Part shown: positions 26,553-35,900 of the stretch, piece by piece
Position numbering within the stretch: position 1 is the stretch's first letter
Layout of the letters: the number at the start of each line of letters is the position of its first letter
Assembly: GCF_043195095.1 (NCBI RefSeq)
Contig: NZ_JBAFWN010000002.1
Length of the DNA: 64,000 bases
Reading direction: 5' to 3' (one strand)
Origin: NCEH01 sp043195095
GTDB lineage: Bacteria > Pseudomonadota > Alphaproteobacteria > Rhizobiales > Xanthobacteraceae
Made by a program: the position numbers and the translations under genes
Notes under the pieces: model-generated
Database searches by the model: none
Seen by the model: the letters and a program-made list of their open reading frames with translations, nothing else
Told to the model about the DNA's origin: nothing

Positions 26553-27545
26553 CTATTTCGACCCGCGCTCGCGGAGCGTCTGAACCAGCGCGAGCACTTC
26601 ACCGACGATGCCGCGACGGAACAGGGAAACGACCACCACGAAAATAACGCCCTGGATCACCAGCACCCACTCGCCGAACGTGGCCAGATAATTCTGCATG
26701 GTGACGATGATGGTCGCCCCCACCACCGGACCAAGCACGGTGCCCATGCCGCCGACCAGCGTCATCAGAATGACCTCGCCGGACATTTGCCACGCGACGT
26801 CGGTGAGCGAGGCGAGCTGGAACACGATCGCCTTGGTGGACCCCGCCAGCCCCGCGAGGGCGGCAGACAGCACCAGGGCCAGAACCTTGTATTGGTTGAC
26901 CCGATAGCCCAGGGAAATGGCGCGCGGCTCGTTCTCGCGAATCGCCTTCAGCACCTGCCCGAACGGCGAATGAATGGTGCGGTAGATGATCGCAAATCCG
27001 ATCAGGAAGATCCCCAACACCACATAATAGAGATTGACGTCCTTGGAGATGTCCAGGAACCCGAACATGGTCGCGCGGGGCACCGCCTGCAGGCCGTCCT
27101 CGCCGCCGGTGAACGGCGCCTGGAGACAGAAGAAGAAGAACATCTGCGACAGCGCGAGCGTCACCATCGCGAAATAGATGCCGACCCGGCGGATCGCCAG
27201 CACGCCGGTGAGCAGACCCAGGAACGCGGCGAACGCCGTGCCCGCGAGGATGCCGAACTCGGGCGGAAAGCCCTTCATCTTCACCAGATAGGCCGTGATG
27301 TAGGCGGCCCCGCCGAAGAACATGGCATGGCCGAAGGACAAAAGCCCGGTGTAGCCCAGCATCAGGTTGAAGGCGCAGGCGAACAGCGAGAAGCACAACA
27401 CCTTCATCAGGAATACGGGATAGACCGCGAACGGCGCCGCCAGCAGCAGCCCCAGCACCACGATCGCGAAGGCGATGCGGGCTGGCGTGAATGCATTGGC
27501 GGTGGCGGGCGCGGGAGCGACGGCGGGGGAGGACGCGGAAGTCAT
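26553..27545 (-). CDS. livM: HAAT-family ABC permease, LivM-like
   Basis: 330 residues, about nine membrane segments. LivM landmarks are LGYTGLLSFGHAMFFGGAAY, PFGQVLKAIRENEPRA and the GGMGTVLGPVVGA loop. It forms the pore with LivH for branched-chain amino acids or related ligands. Last gene of the operon, 7 bp after livH, followed by a terminator. Confidence 0.92.
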   Translation of the reverse strand: MTSASSPAVAPAPATANAFTPARIAFAIVVLGLLLAAPFAVYPVFLMKVLCFSLFACAFNLMLGYTGLLSFGHAMFFGGAAYITAYLVKMKGFPPEFGILAGTAFAAFLGLLTGVLAIRRVGIYFAMVTLALSQMFFFFCLQAPFTGGEDGLQAVPRATMFGFLDISKDVNLYYVVLGIFLIGFAIIYRTIHSPFGQVLKAIRENEPRAISLGYRVNQYKVLALVLSAALAGLAGSTKAIVFQLASLTDVAWQMSGEVILMTLVGGMGTVLGPVVGATIIVTMQNYLATFGEWVLVIQGVIFVVVVSLFRRGIVGEVLALVQTLRERGSK

Positions 27546-27552
27546 GATGGCC

Positions 27553-28434
27553 TCACTTCACCGTGCCGAACAGGCCGGCGGGCTTCACCAGAAGCACGAG
27601 GGCCATAATGACGAAGATCACCGTGGACGAGGCTTCGGGATAGAAGACCTTGGTGAGGCCCTCCACGAGGCCGAGGCCGAAGCCGGTGACGATGGCGCCC
27701 ATGATGGATCCCATGCCCCCGATCACCACCACCGCGAACACCACGATGATGAGATTGGAGCCCATGGTGGGGCTGACCTGATAGGCGGGCGCCGCGAGCA
27801 CGCCGGCGAGCGCCGCAAGGCCGACGCCGAACCCGTAGGTGAGCGTGATCATGCGCGGCACGTCGATGCCGAACGCCTGGACGAGGTCTGGCCGTTCGGT
27901 CGCCGCGCGCAGGTAGGAGCCGAGCTTGGTGCGCTCGATCACGAACCAGGTGGCGATGCAGACCACCAGCGAGGCCACCACAACGAAGGCGCGGTAATTG
28001 GGCAGGAACATGAAGCCGAGATTGGTGCCGCCCGGCAGCGGATTGTTATACGGCAGGCCGGAGGCGCCATATTGGCGGCGGAACAGCCCTTCCAGGATCA
28101 GCGCCAGGCCGAAGGTCAGCAGCAGCCCGTAAAGATGGTCCAGATGATAGAGCCGGCGCAGCAGCAGCCGCTCGATGATCATGCCGATCACCGCGACCAC
28201 GATCGGCGCGAGCACCAGCGCGCCCCAGAACGGGATGCCGGCATAATTCAGCAGCATCCAGGCCCCGAACGCTCCCATCATATATTGGGCGCCGTGGGTG
28301 AAGTTGATGACGTTCAACAGGCCGAAGATCACCGCGAGCCCGAGGCTCAGCATGGCATAGAAGGCGCCGTTGATCAGGCCCAGCAGCAACTGGCCGAACA
28401 AGGCCTGGGGGGCGATGCCGATTAGCTCGAACAT
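27553..28434 (-). CDS. livH: HAAT-family ABC permease, LivH-like
   Basis: 293 residues, about eight membrane segments. Typical features are LINGAFYAMLSLGLAVIFGL, NVINFTHGAQYMMGAF, and VVIGGMGSIMGAIVTGF near the C-terminus. It is separated from the binding-protein gene by 58 bp that contain a strong hairpin, likely lowering permease relative to binding-protein expression. Confidence 0.92.
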   Translation of the reverse strand: MFELIGIAPQALFGQLLLGLINGAFYAMLSLGLAVIFGLLNVINFTHGAQYMMGAFGAWMLLNYAGIPFWGALVLAPIVVAVIGMIIERLLLRRLYHLDHLYGLLLTFGLALILEGLFRRQYGASGLPYNNPLPGGTNLGFMFLPNYRAFVVVASLVVCIATWFVIERTKLGSYLRAATERPDLVQAFGIDVPRMITLTYGFGVGLAALAGVLAAPAYQVSPTMGSNLIIVVFAVVVIGGMGSIMGAIVTGFGLGLVEGLTKVFYPEASSTVIFVIMALVLLVKPAGLFGTVK

Positions 28435-28459
28435 GGATCGGTCTCTGCAACAGGAGAGA

Positions 28460-28484
28460 GCGGGCCGGCGTGACGCCGGCCCGC
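28460..28484 (-). promoter_or_regulatory. Intercistronic hairpin between binding protein and livH
   Basis: CGGGCCGGCGT (28461-28471) and ACGCCGGCCCG (28473-28483) are perfect complements, extended by one more G-C pair. No T run follows on the minus strand, so it is more likely an mRNA-stabilising or attenuating element than a full terminator. Such elements are common downstream of abundant binding-protein genes. Confidence 0.6.
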
Positions 28485-28492
28485 GGACGCCA

Positions 28493-29707
28493 TCAGGTCT
28501 TCTTGACCATCGGGCAATCGCCCTGGTCGAGCGGACGGAACGCCTCGTTGGCGGGGATCGTCGCCTTCAAGGTGTAATAATCGTACGGATACTTGGATTC
28601 CGACGGCTTCTTCACCTCGAACAGGTACATGGGGTGGATCTGGCGGCCATCGGCGCGCACTTCGCCCTTGCCGAACAGCTTGTCGTCGGTGGGCAGCTTC
28701 TTCATCTCGGCCACCACAGCCGCGCCGTCCTTGGCCGACTTGAGGGCTGCGACGGCCTTCAGATAATGGGTCACGCCGCTATAGACGCCGGCCTGCACCA
28801 TGGTCGGATGCACGCCGCGGTTGGCCGCCGCGAATTCTTTGGCGAAGGCGCGGTTGGCATCCGTCATGTCCCAGTACCACGCGGAGGTCAGGTTCAGGCC
28901 CTGCGCGGTCTTGAGGCCAAGCGAGTGAACGTCGGAGAGGAAGATCAGCAGGCCCGCGAGCTTCTGGCCGCCATCGACGATGCCGTATTCGGCCGACTGC
29001 TTGATGGAGTTGATGGTGTCGCCGCCGGCATTGGCGAGGCCGATGATCTTGGCCTTGGAGCCCTGGGCCTGGAGCAGGAAGGAGGAGAAGTCGGAATTGT
29101 TCAGCGGCACGCGCACGCTGCCGACCACCTTGCCGCCATTGGCCTTCACGACTTCCGAGGTGTCACGCTCCAGGGCATGGCCGAAGGCATAGTCGGCGGT
29201 GAGGAAGAACCAGGTGTCGCCGCCGTTCTTGGTGATCGCCTTGCCGGTGCCGTTGGCCAGCGCCCAGGTGTCATAGGTCCAGTGCACGGTATTGGGCGTG
29301 CAGGCCTTGCCCGTGAGGTCGGAGCTGGCGGCGCCGGAATTGATGAACACCTTGTTCTTTTCCTTCGTCACCTGGTTCACGGCCAGGGCAACGCCGGAAT
29401 TGGGCACGTCGACGATCACGTCGACGCCGTCCACATCGTACCATTGGCGGGCAATCGAGGTGCCCACGTCGGCTTTATTCTGGTGGTCGGCGAACACGAC
29501 CTCCACATTCAAGCCCTTCGCAGCGGCATTGAAATCTTCGACCGCCTTCTTGGCGGCCCACACCGAGCCGGGTCCGCCGAGATCGGCATAGAGGCCCGAC
29601 TGGTCGTTGAGTACGCCGATTTTGACCGGAATCGGCGTAGTCTGGGCCTGTGCGGCGGTGACGGCGAACAGGCTCGCGGCCGCCATGAACATGGTTGCAA
29701 GACGCAT
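28493..29707 (-). CDS. HAAT-family ABC substrate-binding protein
   Basis: 404 residues with a Sec signal peptide (MRLATMFMAAASLFAVTAAQ, cleavage near AQA). The mature part is a type I periplasmic binding fold (KIGVLNDQSGLYADLGGPGS). Several landmarks (FADHQNKADVGTSIARQWYD, ADYAFGHALERDTSEVV) match the subgroup found in rhizobial genomes next to aromatic-acid or amide pathways, so the ligand need not be leucine. It sits between livF and livH. Confidence 0.9.
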   Translation of the reverse strand: MRLATMFMAAASLFAVTAAQAQTTPIPVKIGVLNDQSGLYADLGGPGSVWAAKKAVEDFNAAAKGLNVEVVFADHQNKADVGTSIARQWYDVDGVDVIVDVPNSGVALAVNQVTKEKNKVFINSGAASSDLTGKACTPNTVHWTYDTWALANGTGKAITKNGGDTWFFLTADYAFGHALERDTSEVVKANGGKVVGSVRVPLNNSDFSSFLLQAQGSKAKIIGLANAGGDTINSIKQSAEYGIVDGGQKLAGLLIFLSDVHSLGLKTAQGLNLTSAWYWDMTDANRAFAKEFAAANRGVHPTMVQAGVYSGVTHYLKAVAALKSAKDGAAVVAEMKKLPTDDKLFGKGEVRADGRQIHPMYLFEVKKPSESKYPYDYYTLKATIPANEAFRPLDQGDCPMVKKT

Positions 29708-29760
29708 CTTGTTTCCTCCTCCGGCAAGGCAGCCGGTTGCGTTGTTCCGAAAACCCGGCG

Positions 29761-30486
29761 TCAGACGCCGAGAAAGGCTTCGAGACGCGCCGCGTTTTCC
29801 GCGATCTTGTCGTTGGGGACCATGTCCACCACCTTGCCGTGCTCCACCACATAATGGCGGTCGGCGACGGTCGAGGCGAAATGGAAGTTCTGCTCCACGA
29901 GCAGCACGGTGAAGCCCCTGGTTTTCAGCGCACGGATGATGTCGCCGATATGCTGCACGATCACCGGCGCCAACCCTTCGGTCGGCTCGTCGAGCAGCAG
30001 CAGCTTCGCCCCCGTGCGCAGGATGCGGGCGATCGCCAGCATCTGCTGCTCACCGCCGGACAGCTTCGTGCCCTGGCTGTTGCGCCGTTCCTCCAGGCGG
30101 GGGAACAGCTCGTGGATCTCGTCCACGGAGAGGCCGCCAGGCAGCACCACCGGGGGAAGCAGCAGGTTCTCGCGTACGTTCAGGCTGGCGAAAATGCCCC
30201 GTTCCTCGGGACAATAGCCGATGCCCAAGCGCGCGATATGGTTGGGCGCGAGCTTGACCGTCTCGTTGCCCTCATAGCGGATGGAGCCGGTGCGCTTGCG
30301 CAGCAGGCCCATGATGGCGCGCATGGTGGTGGTCTTGCCGGCGCCGTTGCGGCCCAGAAGCGTCACCACCTCGCCCTTGTGGATGTCGAAGCTCATGCCG
30401 TGGAGCACATGGCTTTCGCCATAATGCCCATGCAGGTCGCGCACCGCGAGCAGCGGCGCGGCGGAGGCCGCCTCACCCATGGCCAT
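29761..30486 (-). CDS. livF: HAAT-family ABC ATPase, LivF-like
   Basis: 241 residues. Walker A GRNGAGKTT, signature LSGGEQQMLAIARIL, Walker B LLLLDEPTEGL. Forms the motor with LivG. Its start overlaps the livG end by 14 bp; the ATG six bases downstream is an alternative start. Confidence 0.92.
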   Translation of the reverse strand: MAMGEAASAAPLLAVRDLHGHYGESHVLHGMSFDIHKGEVVTLLGRNGAGKTTTMRAIMGLLRKRTGSIRYEGNETVKLAPNHIARLGIGYCPEERGIFASLNVRENLLLPPVVLPGGLSVDEIHELFPRLEERRNSQGTKLSGGEQQMLAIARILRTGAKLLLLDEPTEGLAPVIVQHIGDIIRALKTRGFTVLLVEQNFHFASTVADRHYVVEHGKVVDMVPNDKIAENAARLEAFLGV

Positions 30487-31249
30487 GCCCCGTTCCCATG
30501 TAGGCCTCGATCACTTGCGGATTCTTGGAGACTTCCGAATACGGCCCCTCGGTGAGGATCTCGCCGCGCGCCAGCACGGTGATGGCGTCCGACAGATCCG
30601 CGACCACGGAGAGATTGTGCTCCACCATCAGCACCGTGCGATTGGCCGAGACGCGCTTGATGAGATCGGCGGTGCGGGCGATATCCTCGCGGCCCATGCC
30701 GGAGGTCGGCTCGTCGAGCAGCAGCATTTCCGGTTCGAGCGCGAGCGTGGTGGCGATTTCCAGCGCCCGCTTGCGGCCGTAGGGCAGCTCCACCGCCTCA
30801 TGCTTGGCATAAGAGGTGAGGTCGACTTCCTCCAGCAATTGCATGGCGCGCTCGTTCAGGGCTTCGAGCGAGCGCTCGGACCGCCAGAAATGGAACGAAT
30901 TGCCGAGCGCACGCTGCAAGGCGACGCGCACATTCTCCAGCACCGTCAGGTGGCCGAAGGTCGCCGAGATCTGGAACGAGCGCACCATGCCCAGCCGCGC
31001 CACGTCGGCCGGCTTGGTGCGGGTGATCTCCTTCCCGTTCAGGCGGATGACGCCACGGGTCGGCTCCAGGAATTTCGTGATCAGGTTGAAGCACGTGGTC
31101 TTACCGGCACCGTTCGGCCCGATGAGGGCATGGATCGTGTGCCGCCGAATCCGCAGGTTGACGTTCTTGACCGCCGCGAAACCCTTGAACTCTTTTGTGA
31201 GACCTTCTGCTTCAACGATGTAGGGCACGTCTGAGACAGTGTCCGTCAT
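30473..31249 (-). CDS. livG: HAAT-family ABC ATPase, LivG-like
   Basis: 258 residues. Walker A GPNGAGKTT, the LivG-type signature YGRKRALEIATTL and Walker B MLLLDEPTSGM. First gene of the five-gene operon. ATG 31249 (MTDTVSDVPYIVEAEGLTKE) was chosen because homologous ATPases begin about here; a longer in-frame start at 31351 would add 34 residues of basic, unlikely sequence. Confidence 0.92.
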   Translation of the reverse strand: MTDTVSDVPYIVEAEGLTKEFKGFAAVKNVNLRIRRHTIHALIGPNGAGKTTCFNLITKFLEPTRGVIRLNGKEITRTKPADVARLGMVRSFQISATFGHLTVLENVRVALQRALGNSFHFWRSERSLEALNERAMQLLEEVDLTSYAKHEAVELPYGRKRALEIATTLALEPEMLLLDEPTSGMGREDIARTADLIKRVSANRTVLMVEHNLSVVADLSDAITVLARGEILTEGPYSEVSKNPQVIEAYMGTGHGHG

Positions 31250-31351
31250 CGTGCTCTGTGCCCTCGCTTGTTTCGGCCGGCGGCGCTGGTGCGCCCGCCC
31301 GACTCCCCCTGAGACCGCATCTTTGGCGATGCTTTTGATCTTGCGCCGCAA

Positions 31352-31380
31352 CCTAGCACGGTAAACTTGGCTGCCGTCAA
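31352..31380 (-). promoter_or_regulatory. Candidate promoter of the liv operon
   Basis: On the minus strand TTGACG (31380-31375) is followed after 17 bp by GCTAGG (31357-31352). The -35 is close to consensus, the -10 is poor. It would give a leader of about 95 nt before livG. Confidence 0.4.
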
Positions 31381-31442
31381 TAGGGTCATCCTGCGCCTAA
31401 AGTCTGAGCAGTATGAGTGACCCCAGGTCGGGTGCTGACATG

Positions 31443-32006
31443 TCAGGGCACCGGCGCGAGGGCCACCTTCAGGCGGTCCACCGAAACACCGCTGAGCTGA
31501 AGCACAAGCGGGCGCTGCGTCACCTCGAAGCGCACGCTCTTGCGCAATCCGGGGCATCCCTTCACACCGGTGAAAGCGACGGCGGGCAAGCTCTTGCCAT
31601 CCTGCACAAGATCCACCCAACCGGCTTCCGACAGGCTCACCTCGATGCGGCCCGCGACGGCCGGCGCCGGCAGAAGAAGAAAGCCGGCAAACTTTACACC
31701 CTCAGCCGGGAGGCGCGTGGGCGGAGAGGGCAATCCGGCGTCGGCAAGGGGAACCAGATCAACCAGGAACGCCCCTTCCGCCGCCGGCAGCTGGGCGCCG
31801 TTCGCCACATGAGTCTGCGCCGCAGCGAGGGCAGCGCGGGCCGCATCCAGAGGCCATGCGCCGCCGGCACATCCCTCCCCCTCAGCCGCGCGCGCGGCCT
31901 GGCTCGCGAGGAGGAACCCGAGGATGATCACTCTACTGACCACCGGGCGACGGGGCTTCCCGACGGGTGCGGACAGGTGGGAAACGGGTGGGATCGGGTG
32001 CTGCAT
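31443..32006 (-). CDS. Secreted protein of unknown function behind a nested palindrome
   Basis: 187 residues. A basic N-terminus and a hydrophobic stretch (RVIILGFLLASQAARAAEG) form a long signal peptide with cleavage near ARA-AEG. The mature part has two Cys (EGCAGG and VKGCPGLR) that could pair, and an all-beta look (GWVDLVQDGKSLPAVAF). It resembles homopentameric or lectin-like secreted proteins only vaguely; no family is recognised. ATG 32006 follows GGAAGG; that ribosome site lies in the arm of an inverted repeat, so translation may be controlled. Confidence 0.7.
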   Translation of the reverse strand: MQHPIPPVSHLSAPVGKPRRPVVSRVIILGFLLASQAARAAEGEGCAGGAWPLDAARAALAAAQTHVANGAQLPAAEGAFLVDLVPLADAGLPSPPTRLPAEGVKFAGFLLLPAPAVAGRIEVSLSEAGWVDLVQDGKSLPAVAFTGVKGCPGLRKSVRFEVTQRPLVLQLSGVSVDRLKVALAPVP

Positions 32007-32053
32007 GCCGGCCTTCCAAATTATATTCCTGAAAATATAACGTGAAGGCCGGC
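32007..32053 (-). promoter_or_regulatory. Nested inverted repeat covering the -10 and ribosome site
   Basis: GCCGGCCTTC (32007-32016) pairs with GAAGGCCGGC (32044-32053). Inside, TTATATT (32021-32027) pairs with AATATAA (32034-32040). On the minus strand a TATAAT sequence lies inside, and the GGAAGG Shine-Dalgarno of the next gene is within the proximal arm. It could be a repressor operator or an RNA hairpin hiding the ribosome site. Confidence 0.6.
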
Positions 32054-32099
32054 GCAATGCGATGATTTCGGCGTGAGCCCGCCGTGCGATGGCTCCCGG

Positions 32100-32861
32100 T
32101 CAGCGCGCCTGTCCGTGATATTGCGGGTTCGGCCGCATGTCGGTGGCGCTGGCGATGCGGTTCGACAGGTTGAAGAAGCCCGTCACGGCCGCCACGTCCC
32201 AGATGTCCTGTTCGGAAAAACCGACCGCGCGCAACGCCGCCCGGTCCGCCTCTTCCACCTCGTGGGGCCGCTCGGTGAGCTTCACGGCGAAGTCCAACAT
32301 GGCGCGCTGGCGCGGCTCCAGGCGGGCGGCGCGATAATTCATCACCAATTGCTCGCCGAGCAGCGGATCGCCCGAAAGAGCACGCACCGCCGCGCCATGG
32401 GCGGTAAGGCAATAATAGCAGCGGTTCACGCTGGAAACCGCGACCGCGATCATCTCCCGCTCAAGCTTCGACAGGCCGGAGGGCGCCAGCATCAGATTAT
32501 TGTACATGCCGGCGAAGGCATTCAGCTTGGCGAGATCGAAGCTGTACGCGGCCAGAACGTTCGGCACGAAGCCGAGTTTCTCCATGCATTTGTCGAAATA
32601 GGCCTGGTTCGCCTCATCGAGCGGCGCGGGCGGCAGATCGAGCGCGATCCGGGGCGTATCGTCCGCTGGCCGGGGCGGCGGGGCGGCGGGCGTCTTGGCG
32701 GTGGGCTTGCCGGCCCGCGCAGTCTTCGCGGAAACCGTCTTCGCTGCGCGCGTGACGGCCTCAACGGCCGCCTGCACCGCCCCTTTCTTGGGCTCGCCTG
32801 TATTTTCGGCAGCGTTTCCCTTGAGTTTCTTGGGCTTGCCTGTGCTCTTCGGCGCGTTCAT
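32100..32861 (-). CDS. AhpD-like / carboxymuconolactone decarboxylase family peroxidase-related protein with basic N-terminal extension
   Basis: 253 residues. The C-terminal ~185 residues are an AhpD-type helical domain with the redox CxxC and proton-relay His in SVNRCYYCLTAHGAAVR, as in the peroxidase-related enzymes of this family. The N-terminal ~70 residues are Lys/Ala/Pro rich (STGKPKKLKGNAAE, then TARAGKPTAKTPAAPPP) and resemble histone-H1-like tails. They are absent from most family members and may bind nucleic acid or be unstructured. No neighbouring peroxiredoxin gene is present. Confidence 0.85.
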   Translation of the reverse strand: MNAPKSTGKPKKLKGNAAENTGEPKKGAVQAAVEAVTRAAKTVSAKTARAGKPTAKTPAAPPPRPADDTPRIALDLPPAPLDEANQAYFDKCMEKLGFVPNVLAAYSFDLAKLNAFAGMYNNLMLAPSGLSKLEREMIAVAVSSVNRCYYCLTAHGAAVRALSGDPLLGEQLVMNYRAARLEPRQRAMLDFAVKLTERPHEVEEADRAALRAVGFSEQDIWDVAAVTGFFNLSNRIASATDMRPNPQYHGQAR

Positions 32862-32988
32862 CTTGATCCCCCTTCGAATAGGTCCCCGTCATCGTTCCGT
32901 CGCGGCTCTGAGCGAAACCCACAGTGCAGAACGTCCGATCGGGACGGCGGGGCCCCGCGTTGCGCGCGGGTGCCAAGGGGGAGAGGCC

Positions 32989-35900
32989 ATGAACGTCCAA
33001 GGATTTCAAGGTTCGGAACTCGGATTTGGCGCCCAGGCCCGCATCGAGGACGCGGTGAGCCTGCTCGCCGACGGTCCGGTGCCCGCCTTCTTCGCCCGCG
33101 CCCTCCTCGCCGGCGCCGCCCCGGAGGATGTGGCCGCGCTTCTGCCCGAAGCCCTCGCCCAATTGTGCCGCGAGGCCCATGCCCATCTCGCCAGCCGCGT
33201 GCCGGGCCTGCACGACGTGCGGGTGTTCAACCCGCAATGGGCCGGCGCTCCCGCCATCACGGTGGTGGAGACGGTCAATGACGACATGGCCTTTCTGTTC
33301 GATTCCATTGCCGGCGAACTGGCGGACCAGGGCTATGAGGCCAAGTTCGTCACCCACCCCATCTTCGCCGTCGAGCGCGACGGCACGGGACAGGTCACCG
33401 GCATCGAGACCGACCTGTCGCAGGGCCGCAAGCGCTCCATCCGCGAGAGCCTGATCCACATTCACATCCAGGCGCTGGAGACCGCCGAGGCGCGCGAGGC
33501 GCTCAAGATCGCGCTCGACAAAACGCTCGCCGACGTGCGCGCCACCAATGCCGATTTCCTCGCCATGCGCGCCGAGGTGCGGCAGGCGGCCGAAGGCTTC
33601 CGCCGCAAGTCCCAGCCCTATTCCAAGGACGATCGCAAGGAAGCCGCCGATTTCATCGACTGGCTGGCCAATGACGACTTCATCTTCATCGGCGTGCGGC
33701 GCTATGCGCTCGCCGCCGACGGCGGCCTGGAAGTCGCCGAGGAAGGGCTCGGCATCCTGCGCGACCGCGACGTGCACGAATTGCGGTTCGGCGAGGAAGC
33801 GGTGGTGACCACGCCGGAAATCCGCCAGTTCCTGGCCGGGCCGCTGCCGCTCATCGTGACCAAGGCGTCGCTGCGCTCGCGCGTCCACCGCCGCGCCTTC
33901 CTCGATTATGTGGGCGTGAAGCTGCATGCCGACGACGGCCGCCTACTCGGCGAGTTGCGCATCATCGGCCTGTTCACCTCCACGGCCTATACCGATTCCG
34001 TGCGCCAGATCCCCTATCTGCGCCGCAAGGTGGAAATGGTCGTCGAGGATGCCGGCCTCGACCGGGAAAGCCATTCCGGCAAGGCCCTCGGCACGGTGTT
34101 GGAGACGTATCCCCGCGACGAGCTGTTCCAGATCGACCCGGCGACGCTCCTGGAGTTCGCCCGCGACATCCTCTCGCTTTACGATCGCCCGCGCGTGCGG
34201 GTGCTGCCGCGCGTCGATGCCTTCGACCGCTTCGTATCGGTGCTGGTCTATCTGCCGCGGGAACGCTTCGATGCGGCGCTGCGCGACAAGGTCGGCGCCC
34301 GCCTCGCGACCGCGTTCGGCGGTCACGTCTCGGCCGCGTCCCCGGTCTTCCTCTCCGACGTGCCGCTGACCCGCGTCCATTACATCATCGGCCGGCGCGA
34401 AGGCCGCACCCCCGAGGTGGCCCGCGCGGCGCTGGAAGCCGCCGTGGCCGAGGACGTACTCTCCTGGAACGACCGCCTGCGCCAGGCGCTGCGCGAAACG
34501 CCCAGCGCGGGCGACGCCGGCATGCTGTTCGAGCGCTACGGCAAGGCGTTCGATCCCGGCTATATCGCCGCCTACGGCATAGAGACGGCGGTGGCCGATA
34601 TCGAACGGCTGGAGCGCCTTTTTCCCGAGCGGCCGATCGCCCTCGACTTCTACCGCCGCCCCGGCGATCCCGCGAACCGCATCTCGCTGCGCCTGCTCTC
34701 CTTCGGCCGTCCGCTCCCGCTCTCCGAGCGCGTGCCGATGCTGGAGAACATGGGGCTGAAGGCGATCAACGAGCGCACCTATCACATCGAGCCGGTGTGC
34801 GGCGCCGACACCGAGACCCGCCGCTCCTGGCTGCATGAAATGACCCTGGAACGGGTGGACGGCGGCACCATCGAGGTGTCCGGCTCAGCCACGCGGCTCG
34901 AGGACCTGCTGACCGCCGTGCTGCGCGGAGCGGCGGAGAACGACGGCTTCAACGCCCTCGTGCTCGACACCGGCCTCGCCTGGCGCGACGTGGCGCTGGC
35001 GCGCGCGCTCGCACGCTATCTGCGGCAGGCCGGCATTCCCTATTCCCAGGACTATCTGTGGACCACGCTGACCAACCACGCGGACGTCGCCGCCCGCATC
35101 GTCCAGCTGTTCCACACCTGCTTCGACCCACGCCTCGATGCCAGCCCCGAAGCCCGCGCCGCCCGCGCCGCGCCGCTGCGCGAGGAGATCGAGACCGCGC
35201 TCGCGGACGTGTCCTCGCTCGACGAGGACCGCATCCTGCGCCGCTTCGTCAATCTCGTGGATGCCGCGCTGCGCACCACCTTCTACCAGTTGGATGCGGA
35301 CGGCCGGCCCAAGGGCGCGATCGCAATCAAATATGACAGCGCCAAGGTGGAAGGCTTGCCCCTGCCCCGGCCCATGTACGAGGTGTTCGTCTATTCGCCG
35401 CGCGTGGAAGGCGTGCACCTGCGCTTCGGCCACGTGGCCCGCGGCGGCCTGCGCTGGTCCGACCGGCCACAGGATTTCCGCACCGAAGTGCTCGGCCTCG
35501 TGAAGGCCCAGCAAGTGAAGAATGCGGTGATCGTGCCGGTGGGCGCCAAGGGCGGCTTCGTGCCCAAGCACCTGCCCGCCGGCGGCTCGCGTGACGCCGT
35601 GCAGGCCGAGGGCATCGCCGCCTACAAGATCTTCGTCACCGCGCTGCTCGAAATCACCGACAATCTCAAGGGCGGCGAGGTCGTGCATCCCCCGCTTACG
35701 GTGCGTGTGGATGGCGACGACCCCTATCTCGTCGTTGCGGCCGACAAGGGCACCGCCACCTTCTCCGACATCGCCAACGGGCTCTCGCAGGAGCACGGCT
35801 TCTGGCTCGACGACGCCTTCGCGTCGGGCGGTTCGGTGGGCTACGACCACAAGGCCATGGGCATCACCGCGCGCGGCGCCTGGGAAGCGGTGAAGCGCCA

